A stretch of DNA of 57,729 bases from CAIUPE01 sp046091665 (GTDB lineage: Bacteria > Pseudomonadota > Alphaproteobacteria > Rhizobiales > Beijerinckiaceae): NCBI GenBank assembly GCA_046091665.1, contig JBJTCD010000093.1:1-57729 (forward strand). The letters run 5' to 3'. Made by a program: the position numbers and the translations under genes. How positions within the stretch are numbered: position 1 is the stretch's first letter; every line of letters begins with the position of its first letter. Below are positions 44,072-51,253 of the stretch, one piece after another. Below the pieces are notes generated by a model that saw only the letters and a program-made list of their open reading frames with translations, made no database searches and was not told where the DNA came from.

Positions 44072-45304
44072 TCACGCAAACTTCATTTTATCGATGCCAA
44101 CAAGGCGGTTATAGAGCCAGTAGAGAAGAAGAACGCCGACAAGCAGCAGTGTGCCAATCGCAGAGGCGAGCGGCCAGTTCAAAGTCTTCTGCATATGGAA
44201 AGCGATGATGTTTGAAATCAGCTGGCCGCTCTGACCGCCGACAAGCGCGGGCGTGATGTAGTAACCAATCGCCAGAATGAAGACGAGCAAACATCCCGCA
44301 CTCAAGCCCGGAATGGTGAGCGGGAAATAAACGCGCCAGAAAGCGGTTACAGGGGTTGCGCCAAGCGAACGCGCTGCACGCACAAAATTCGGTTTGATGC
44401 CCTGCATCACCGAATAAAGCGGCAAGATCATAAAAGGCAAAAGCACATGCGTCATCGCAACCAAGGTTGCGAACATATTATACATCATCACCGGACGTTG
44501 ATCGTCAGAAAGTAAACCAATTGCAACAAGCGTATCATTGATCACGCCATTTTGCTGCAAAAGCGCAATCCACGCGGTTGTTCGCACGAGTAGCGAGGTC
44601 CAGAAGGGCAATAAAACAATGATCATCAAGAGATTTGATGTGCGCGCGGGAAGATGAGCAAGAAGGAAGCCAATCGGAAAGCCAAGCAGCGCGCAGAACA
44701 AAGTCACAGCGCCAGCCACCATCAAGGTGCGACCGAATAAGGCAAGATGAATGCTGTTCTCTTCATTTTCGTGGCGGATGGAGCCATCGGCATTCAAACG
44801 ATAATCAACCGACTGAATGAAGAAGCGTGGTGACACGGACGGTGAAACGAGTTTGAGCGCATTCCAGATTTCAGGTTTCGTCCATTCGTCATTGAGTTTA
44901 GCAAGCGCATCACAATAAGGGGCGCTTAAGTCATTATTCGCAACAGGCCGCATTTTTGAAAGACTGCCGGAAAATTCGCGATTGACCAAAGTTGCGATAC
45001 GCGTCGGTAAAGCGGGATCTTTGGCTTTTGCGGCTTTATATTCCGTGACGAATGACTCGCAGAGCGATTCAGGAGCGGGCATTTTCCCGTTCCATACCGC
45101 AAGCTCGGCCGATGTTTTCGGCAGGGTCGACGCGACGAGATCGCCATAAAAAGCTTGTGTCACCAGATTGGCAATCGGAACCACAAAGCTCAACAGCACA
45201 AAAGCGAGAAGCGGTGCGACGAGAAGAAACGCGCGAATCTTGCCGCGACGTTCGGCTTTCGCCAAACGGGCCTTCAGAGCCTCCCGATCCATCGCTAGTG
45301 ACAT
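44072..45304 (-). CDS. ABC transporter permease, PotB-like with large periplasmic insertion
   Basis: 410 residues, against about 280-310 in most PotB proteins. After the first hydrophobic segment (about 25-50) there is an extra periplasmic stretch of about 120 residues with two Cys (SLCESF, APYCDAL). Five more segments follow, with EAA loop VRAARSLGATPVTAFWRVY. The extension occurs in some putative opine/amine permeases. A weak AAAGG site precedes the ATG. Confidence 0.88.
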   Translation of the reverse strand: MSLAMDREALKARLAKAERRGKIRAFLLVAPLLAFVLLSFVVPIANLVTQAFYGDLVASTLPKTSAELAVWNGKMPAPESLCESFVTEYKAAKAKDPALPTRIATLVNREFSGSLSKMRPVANNDLSAPYCDALAKLNDEWTKPEIWNALKLVSPSVSPRFFIQSVDYRLNADGSIRHENEENSIHLALFGRTLMVAGAVTLFCALLGFPIGFLLAHLPARTSNLLMIIVLLPFWTSLLVRTTAWIALLQQNGVINDTLVAIGLLSDDQRPVMMYNMFATLVAMTHVLLPFMILPLYSVMQGIKPNFVRAARSLGATPVTAFWRVYFPLTIPGLSAGCLLVFILAIGYYITPALVGGQSGQLISNIIAFHMQKTLNWPLASAIGTLLLVGVLLLYWLYNRLVGIDKMKFA

Positions 45305-45333
45305 TTGTTTTGCCTTTATCTCTTAAAGTAAAA

Positions 45334-45361
45334 CGGCGCGGCCTTTTGTGAGACCGCGCCG
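45334..45361 (-). terminator. Stem-loop between binding-protein and permease genes
   Basis: On the minus strand, CGGCGCGGTC pairs with GGCCGCGCCG and is followed by TTTT. It sits between the binding-protein and permease genes. The short T-run makes it a partial terminator or an mRNA 3'-end protector, a common way to make more binding protein than permease. Confidence 0.55.
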
Positions 45362-45368
45362 ATCGATA

Positions 45369-46457
45369 TTACTTGCCAATCCAGGCGACGAAGCGCTCGT
45401 TGAGCTCGTCATATTTGTCGGCCCAGAACTTTACGTCCTGCACGAGCGAGTTCTTCATGTTTTCAGGATTGGTTGGCATATGCGGAGCCATGTCGGTCTT
45501 GCCATCTTCGAACTTGCCGACGAGCGGAGCTGAAGACTTACGTGCCGGGCCGTAAGGAATATAGGTGGCCTGATCTGCGAGTGGCTTCGTGCTGGTTGAG
45601 AAGGCCAAGAAATCAAGTGCGAGATCCTTGTTCTTTGTGCCCTTCACGATGGCCCAGTTATCGAACACCTGCTGCTGACCATCCCAGATGATGACGAAAG
45701 GCTTGTTCTCTTTCACAGCTGGCGTGAAGAGACGGCCATTATAGGCTGTCGTCATCGTCACTTCGCCAGAAGCAAGAAGTTGCGGCGGCTGAGCACCGGC
45801 TTCCCACCACACAACTGAAGACTTGATGGTTTCAAGCTTCTTGAACGCGCGATCAACGCCTTCCTTCGTGCCGAGCACTTTGTAAATATCGGCTGCAGCA
45901 ACTCCATCAGCCATCAAAGCGAATTCGAGATTCACTTTGGCTTCTTTTTTCAAGCCGCGCTTGCCTGGGAATTTCTTGAGATCAAAGAAATCGGCAACTT
46001 TGGTCGGCTTGTCGCCAGAGAATTTCGACGAGTCATAACCAATCACATTGGCGTAAGCGATATTCGCAATCGCGCAATCGGTGATCGCACCCGAAACGAA
46101 ATCTTCGAGCGGGCCGGCACCATTGTCGCCCTTCGGCAATTTCGAAGCGTCGATCTTTTCGAAAAGACCATCATTGCAACCCGAGATGCCTTCTGACGTT
46201 TCAACGTCAACAACGTCCCAAGTCACATTCCCGCTTTGTACCTGCGCCTTGATTTCAGCAAGACCGCCATTGTAGTCGGCCGACACGATCGTGTTACCGG
46301 TCTTCTTCATCCATGGCTCTTGATAGGCCTTCACCTGCGAATTCGTGTAGGCACCACCCCACGAAATCACCGTGATCTGGCCCGCATGTGCGGCGGCTGT
46401 CAGGCCGATCGCAGCGGCGGCTCCGAGAAGCACGCTCAAAGTTTTCGTCATCTTCAT
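45369..46457 (-). CDS. Periplasmic substrate-binding protein, PotD-like
   Basis: 362 residues with a signal peptide (about 1-25, ending AAHAG) and the family-1 binding-protein fold. VISWGGAYTNSQVKAYQEPW at the mature start and the WDVVDVETSE segment are typical of PotD/spermidine-like binders. The mature protein has Cys pairs (SGCNDG, TDCAIA). The GGGGAGAG site precedes the ATG. In the middle of the block downstream of creatinase. Confidence 0.9.
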   Translation of the reverse strand: MKMTKTLSVLLGAAAAIGLTAAAHAGQITVISWGGAYTNSQVKAYQEPWMKKTGNTIVSADYNGGLAEIKAQVQSGNVTWDVVDVETSEGISGCNDGLFEKIDASKLPKGDNGAGPLEDFVSGAITDCAIANIAYANVIGYDSSKFSGDKPTKVADFFDLKKFPGKRGLKKEAKVNLEFALMADGVAAADIYKVLGTKEGVDRAFKKLETIKSSVVWWEAGAQPPQLLASGEVTMTTAYNGRLFTPAVKENKPFVIIWDGQQQVFDNWAIVKGTKNKDLALDFLAFSTSTKPLADQATYIPYGPARKSSAPLVGKFEDGKTDMAPHMPTNPENMKNSLVQDVKFWADKYDELNERFVAWIGK

Positions 46458-46509
46458 ATTACTCTCCCCATTTTTGGCATGCGCGGACTATTCCGATACG
46501 CATTCCCCT

Positions 46510-46565
46510 CGGTGGATCATCCACCGTCACAAACGATGCGCCTCTCTTATTAAGAGACACGCATC
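46510..46565. promoter_or_regulatory. Two hairpins between ATPase and binding-protein genes
   Basis: CGGTGGA-TCA-TCCACCG (46510-46526) is a perfect 7-base stem. GATGCG...CGCATC (46535-46565) encloses TCTCTT-ATT-AAGAGA. There is no T-run, so an mRNA stability or attenuation role is guessed; they may also be operators for a promoter of the binding-protein gene. Confidence 0.35.
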
Positions 46566-46578
46566 GAATCCCCTCCTC

Positions 46579-47667
46579 TCACGCGTCGAGCGCGCGGCCG
46601 TCTTCAACCGCCCAGCCAATGCGCAATGTTTCACCCGCATTAAACGCGCGTTGATTGTTTCGGTTCGGCGTCTTCACAATAAATTCGTCACTGCCAAGAA
46701 CAGAAACACGAATACGAATATGGTCGCCGAGATAAATCACTTCTTCGATGCGGGCATCGAAGAGAATATCCGCTTGCGCGGGCTCAATCGCCACGCGCTC
46801 AGGGCGGATGGATACGGATGTGGCTTGCCCTTCCACACATTTGACCGCGAGCGCATCAAAAGAGCCGCCTTGGGCTTCAATCCGCGCTTTGCCATTGGCG
46901 ATCGACGTCACGCGACCAGAGATGCGATTATTCTCGCCGATGAATTGCGCGACAAAACTATTGTCAGGTTTTTCATAGAGATCCGAAGGGGAAGCGAGTT
47001 GCTGAATGATGCCGTCATTGAATACGGCAATCCGGTCGGACATTGTGAGCGCTTCGGATTGGTCATGAGTCACATAAACAATCGTGATGCCGAGCCGTTC
47101 ATGCAGATGTTTGATTTCATATTGCATATGTTCGCGCAATTGCTTGTCGAGCGCACCGAGCGGCTCATCCATCAAAAGCAATTTTGGTTCGAACACGAGC
47201 GCGCGCGCGAGCGCGATGCGTTGTTGTTGACCGCCCGAGAGTTGTGCGGGTTTGCGTGAATCAAGGCCGCTCATCTGCACCATGTCGAGAGCCTTACGCA
47301 CGCGTTCGGCAATTTCAGCTTTGCCGAGATGTCTTACTTGGAGTGGAAATGCGATATTCTCCGCAATCGACATATGCGGGAAGAGGGCATAGTTTTGAAA
47401 CACCATGCCAAGCCCGCGTTTATGCGGCGGGATATTGTTGATGCGATCACCATCAAGATAGATTTCACCGCTGGTCGCGCTTTCAAAGCCTGCGAGCATC
47501 ATCAGCGTTGTGGTTTTGCCCGACCCTGATGGTCCGAGCATGGTTAAAAACTCGCCGCGACCAATCGAGAGGTCGAGCGATTTCACGACAAGGTTGATGC
47601 CGTCATAGGTTTTTTCAACATCGTCGAACCGAACATATCCCGCATCTGCGGAAGGCGAAGGTGCCAT
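46579..47667 (-). CDS. ABC transporter ATP-binding protein, PotA-like
   Basis: 362-residue ATPase of the Pot/CUT1 type with a C-terminal TOBE-2 domain (about 285-355). Walker A is GPSGSGKTT, signature LSGGQQQR, Walker B LLLMDEPLGALD, H-loop THDQ. The start at 47667 is the first ATG; a GTG at 47703 is in frame. It is the first transporter gene, 239 bases downstream of creatinase. Confidence 0.92.
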   Translation of the reverse strand: MAPSPSADAGYVRFDDVEKTYDGINLVVKSLDLSIGRGEFLTMLGPSGSGKTTTLMMLAGFESATSGEIYLDGDRINNIPPHKRGLGMVFQNYALFPHMSIAENIAFPLQVRHLGKAEIAERVRKALDMVQMSGLDSRKPAQLSGGQQQRIALARALVFEPKLLLMDEPLGALDKQLREHMQYEIKHLHERLGITIVYVTHDQSEALTMSDRIAVFNDGIIQQLASPSDLYEKPDNSFVAQFIGENNRISGRVTSIANGKARIEAQGGSFDALAVKCVEGQATSVSIRPERVAIEPAQADILFDARIEEVIYLGDHIRIRVSVLGSDEFIVKTPNRNNQRAFNAGETLRIGWAVEDGRALDA

Positions 47668-47853
47668 CGGTGATCCCGTACCTTGTCTCTGAGGCGAGAG
47701 CACAATGTTCTCGCTTTCACTTCAATCATCGTGACGGGAAAGGCCTTGCTCCTAGATGAGAGACTAAACCTTTCAAGGTTTGGTCATTGGCCGCTTCCGT
47801 CCCGATTTCAATTTCAAATATTAGGCTTGGTGCACAATTTTTGTCCACCGGGG

Positions 47854-47893
47854 CCGGGCGGCACTCCTCCGTCTTCCGAAGAGCGCCGTCCGG
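47854..47893. other. Long imperfect stem-loop after the creatinase gene
   Basis: CCGGGCGGCACTC and GAGCGCCGTCCGG form 13-base arms with two non-Watson-Crick positions around a 14-base loop. It lies just past the creatinase stop, in the 239-base gap before the ATPase gene. No T-run follows, so it may protect the creatinase message or reduce read-through. Confidence 0.4.
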
Positions 47894-47906
47894 TAGGTAG
47901 TAACAC

Positions 47907-49124
47907 TTATTTCCGTATGATCAAATGTTCCGGACCATAGGGGAAGCCGGTAATGTTGCGGTTGCCCTCTTCGGTGATGACGAGAATATCATGCTCGCGA
48001 TAACCGCCAGCACCCGGGCGACCTTCCGGAACCATGATCATCGGTTCCATCGAGACGACCATGCCCGGCTCGAGAACGGTATCGCAATCTTCGCGCAATT
48101 CGAGTCCGCCTTCGCGGCCATAATAATGGCAGAGCACGCCGAAAGAGTGGCCATAGCCGAAGGTGCGATATTGCAAGAGCTGATGCTGACGATAGATGTC
48201 GTTCAATTGCTTGGCGACATCCGAGCATTTATTGCCGGGCACGAGAAGCTTCTTGCCTTCGTCGTGAACGAGGCAATTGATTTCCCAGAGCTTACGATGT
48301 TCTTTCGATGCTTCTTCGGCAAAGAGTGTGCGTTCAAGCGCTACATAATAACCCGCAACCATCGGGAAGCAGTTGAGCGAGAGAATATCGCCCCGCTCGA
48401 TCTTGCGGCTTGTTACAGGATTATGTGCGCCGTCGGTGTTGAAGCCTGATTGGAACCATGTCCATGTGTCCATGAGTTCAGCATGCGGCCACACTTTCGC
48501 GATTTCGCGGATCATTGTGCTTGTTGAATGGATCGCGACTTCATGCTCGGGAACGCCCACAGCAATCGCTTCAACGCACGCCGCACCGCCGATATCCGCA
48601 ATGCGCGTCATCTTGGTGATGTGCTCGATTTCTTCGGCTGATTTGATCATGCGCAAACGCATGGCCGGAGCTGCGATGTCAACGAGCTCAACGCCGGGGA
48701 GAGCGGCTTCGATATCGCGACGGAAATCAAGATTGACGTGATCGAATTCGATGCCGAGACGCTTCACGCCTTTGGTGAGATTTTGCACGGCGTGGAGATA
48801 ATTGGTCTTTTCCCAATCGGTGTAAGTCACATTGTCACCGAAGGTCCGGCGTGCCGGTTGACCACCATCGATTGCGGCGGTTACGCTGGTTGTCTTTTGA
48901 TGATCGATCACGAGGCCGTAACGACGACCGAAATAGCAATAGAGGAAGTCCGAGAGGTAGCAGATATTGTGATAGGACGTGAACAAAGCCGCGTCCATTT
49001 TATGCTCGGCCATCAGCTTGCGGATCGCGTCTTGGCGACGCTTCATTTCGGCATCGGAAAAGGTTGGCTGTGGCTTGATGCCATTGTTGCGGTAATCGAC
49101 AAGTTTAGGACGGTCGGACATCAC
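47907..49124 (-). CDS. Creatinase (creatine amidinohydrolase)
   Basis: 405 residues, the same length as Pseudomonas creatinase, and M24 'pita-bread' fold without the metal ligands. Creatinase splits creatine into sarcosine and urea. The active-site residues can be seen: H234 in NTDGAHNPVT (H232 of the characterised enzyme), E264 in VALERT, R337 in YYGREGGLELRED and E360 in VVSMEPMIM. The N-terminal TSYHNICYLSDFLYCYFGR and the DTWTWFQSGFNTDGAHNPVT stretch are close to the known enzyme as I recall it. It might be misnamed Xaa-Pro peptidase by automatic tools, but metal-ligand residues of that enzyme are absent. Divergent from a LysR gene. Confidence 0.88.
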   Translation of the reverse strand: MMSDRPKLVDYRNNGIKPQPTFSDAEMKRRQDAIRKLMAEHKMDAALFTSYHNICYLSDFLYCYFGRRYGLVIDHQKTTSVTAAIDGGQPARRTFGDNVTYTDWEKTNYLHAVQNLTKGVKRLGIEFDHVNLDFRRDIEAALPGVELVDIAAPAMRLRMIKSAEEIEHITKMTRIADIGGAACVEAIAVGVPEHEVAIHSTSTMIREIAKVWPHAELMDTWTWFQSGFNTDGAHNPVTSRKIERGDILSLNCFPMVAGYYVALERTLFAEEASKEHRKLWEINCLVHDEGKKLLVPGNKCSDVAKQLNDIYRQHQLLQYRTFGYGHSFGVLCHYYGREGGLELREDCDTVLEPGMVVSMEPMIMVPEGRPGAGGYREHDILVITEEGNRNITGFPYGPEHLIIRK

Positions 49125-49301
49125 AGGCTCCCCAAATGTAAGGCGGCGGCTTTTTCCCCGCCTGCGTCAGTTCGCCGGGGACCATGCGGGGCTTTTTTGT
49201 GTCCGTGAAATTGAAATATGTTATCGTTCCATAAGAGATGCTTCTGGAGGGTGTAACCCCACGGCTGTGGCGGCCCCGCGTCAGGGTAAAAGGGGAGGGT
49301 T

Positions 49302-50189
49302 ATGCGCAATATTCCGACCGATTTGCTAAGAGCGCTTGTGACTGTGATTGATTTGCGGGGTTTTACCCGCGCTGGTGAGCGTCTTGGCCGGTCCCAACCT
49401 GCAATCAGCGTCCAAATCAAACGGCTTGAAGATTTGCTCGGCGTTGCCATTTTCGACCGGGATGGCGGCGGCGCTCAGCCGACTGAGGCCGGAGAATTGG
49501 TTGCCGGCTACGCCCGCCGCATCCTGGCGCTGAATGACGAGGTGGTGTTGCGTCTCTCCCGCCGTGATACCGGCGGCAAGCTCCGGCTTGGCATTCCGAA
49601 CGATTATGCCGATCATTTTTTGCCGCGTCTGATCAACGAACTCAAAATCGACAATACGTCTTTCACCTTTGATGTTGTCTGCGATGTCTCGCATGAATTG
49701 CTCAAAGGCTTACGCGCCAATCTCTTTGATGTGGTGGTCGCGATGACGCCCGATGGTCCGGCGGAAGGCGCCTTCATGACATGGCGTGAGCCGATCAGCT
49801 GGTTTGGTTCGCCCGATCCTGCATCGTCACTGGCTGACAAAGATCCGTTGCGGATAGTGTGTTATCCCGAAGGCTGCCTCTATCGTCGCAATATGTTGAG
49901 CGCGCTTCAAAATGTCGGGCGTGGATTTGAGATTGTGTATTCAAGCCCAAGCATTTCCGGAATTTCTGCAGCAGTGAAAACCGGTTTCGGTTTGACAGTG
50001 CTTGCGGATCGTCTTGTGCAACATGAATTGCGCCGTTTGGGTCCGGCTGATGGGTTGCCGAAACTTACTGATGTTGTTGTCGGTGTTTATCTGAGTAAAG
50101 CCTTGGGTTCGACGGCTGCACAAAGTGTGGCCGCGCGCCTTTCAACGCTGTTTGTTGAAGGTGATGTGAATACCAAAGGCGCCGCGTAA
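49302..50189 (+). CDS. LysR-family regulator, divergent from creatinase
   Basis: 295 residues: N-terminal winged helix-turn-helix (about 5-65, FTRAGERLGRSQPAISVQIKRLE in two parts) and a periplasmic-binding-protein-like effector domain. Divergent LysR genes usually control the neighbouring operon and sense its substrate, so it is the candidate regulator of creatinase and the transporter. 177 bases separate the two starts. Confidence 0.88.
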   Translation: MRNIPTDLLRALVTVIDLRGFTRAGERLGRSQPAISVQIKRLEDLLGVAIFDRDGGGAQPTEAGELVAGYARRILALNDEVVLRLSRRDTGGKLRLGIPNDYADHFLPRLINELKIDNTSFTFDVVCDVSHELLKGLRANLFDVVVAMTPDGPAEGAFMTWREPISWFGSPDPASSLADKDPLRIVCYPEGCLYRRNMLSALQNVGRGFEIVYSSPSISGISAAVKTGFGLTVLADRLVQHELRRLGPADGLPKLTDVVVGVYLSKALGSTAAQSVAARLSTLFVEGDVNTKGAA

Positions 50190-50209
50190 AGTCACGTTGC
50201 CGCAGGCGG

Positions 50210-51115
50210 TTAGGCGGATGCATTCAATCGCTGCGCTGTCATTTTGACCATATCTGACAGGGTTTTAAACGCGGGCGCGAGTGGATTGGATTTCCGCCAT
50301 ATCATTCCGATTGTGCGTGTGGGCTCAGGTTTACCGAAGCGAATAACAGAAACAGAAGCTGAACGTGTTTCGATCGGCACCGCCATTTCCGGAATAAGAG
50401 TTACACCTAAACCGGCATCAACCATTTGTACCAACGTGGCGAGTGAGCTGCCATCAAGCGTTTCACGTGGGCGTTTCAAAGTGAGATTACAAAACTCCAA
50501 CGCTTGATCGCGAAAGCAATGACCTTCTTCGAGAAGAAGCAAACGCATTTCTTGCAACATCTCGACGCTTGGCACTGGTTTGCGATCATCACTTTTCGGA
50601 CGAACAAAGACGAAATGTTCGGTGATCAGCGGCGCCTCTTCGAAGGAGGGCTCTGAAACGGGAAGAGCAACAATTGCTGTATCGATGCGCCCTTGAGTGA
50701 GATCTTCGATCAGACGTGGCGTCACCGTTTCACGAATATGAATATCAATCTCCGGCGTGTCGCGTTTCAAATCACTCACAAGCGCAGGAAGAAGATAGGG
50801 CGCGATTGTGGGTATGATGCCCATTCTGAGACGCGAGAGAAATGTGCCTTTCTCGTTACGCGCAAAGTCTTCGAGATCCTGGACCGAGCGCAAGATATCC
50901 CGCGCGCGATCCACGAAAGTCTCGCCGAAACTTGTGAGCCGCACTTGCCTTGTGTCGCGCTCAAAAAGGGCGACGCCCAAATGATCTTCGACCTCTTTGA
51001 TTTGCAGAGACAATGCGGGCTGCGAAATCGCGCAAAGATCCGCCGCGCGACCGAAATGGCCCGTCTGGGCGAGCGCCTGCACATAGCGCAATTGCTTGAG
51101 GGTCAGATTATTCAT
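50210..51115 (-). CDS. oxyR: Hydrogen peroxide sensor OxyR
   Basis: 301-residue LysR-type regulator with the H2O2-reactive Cys pair: C200 and C209 in EGHCFRDQALEFC, matching C199 and C208 of the known OxyR. DNA-binding domain is about 1-65. Oxidation forms a disulfide and activates catalase genes; katG lies divergently next to it. It ends 20 bases after the LysR gene (convergent). Confidence 0.93.
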   Translation of the reverse strand: MNNLTLKQLRYVQALAQTGHFGRAADLCAISQPALSLQIKEVEDHLGVALFERDTRQVRLTSFGETFVDRARDILRSVQDLEDFARNEKGTFLSRLRMGIIPTIAPYLLPALVSDLKRDTPEIDIHIRETVTPRLIEDLTQGRIDTAIVALPVSEPSFEEAPLITEHFVFVRPKSDDRKPVPSVEMLQEMRLLLLEEGHCFRDQALEFCNLTLKRPRETLDGSSLATLVQMVDAGLGVTLIPEMAVPIETRSASVSVIRFGKPEPTRTIGMIWRKSNPLAPAFKTLSDMVKMTAQRLNASA

Positions 51116-51128
51116 AAGTAGAACTTAT
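51114..51128. promoter_or_regulatory. Inverted repeat at the oxyR start, possible OxyR site
   Basis: ATAAGT-AGA-ACTTAT is a perfect repeat covering the oxyR start codon at the edge of an AT-rich oxyR-katG gap; a third ATAAAT lies just beyond. OxyR binds spaced ATAG-like half sites, and oxyR-katG regions normally hold one. Assignment is a guess from position. Confidence 0.35.
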
Positions 51129-51253
51129 CATATAAATCAAAAATTCAAAATTAAACAAATTATTTAAAACTGATACAGGTCAAACCATCGCGAGTCGCGT
51201 GCCTTATAAAAGCCAAGGCGACCGATTAGTTTTCATCCTTTGGGGAGATCATA

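Noticed and set aside
46372..47259. Open frame of about 295 codons opposite the PotA-like gene
   Set aside because: Antisense to a gene with all ATPase motifs; its Arg/Asn/His-rich content has no family pattern.
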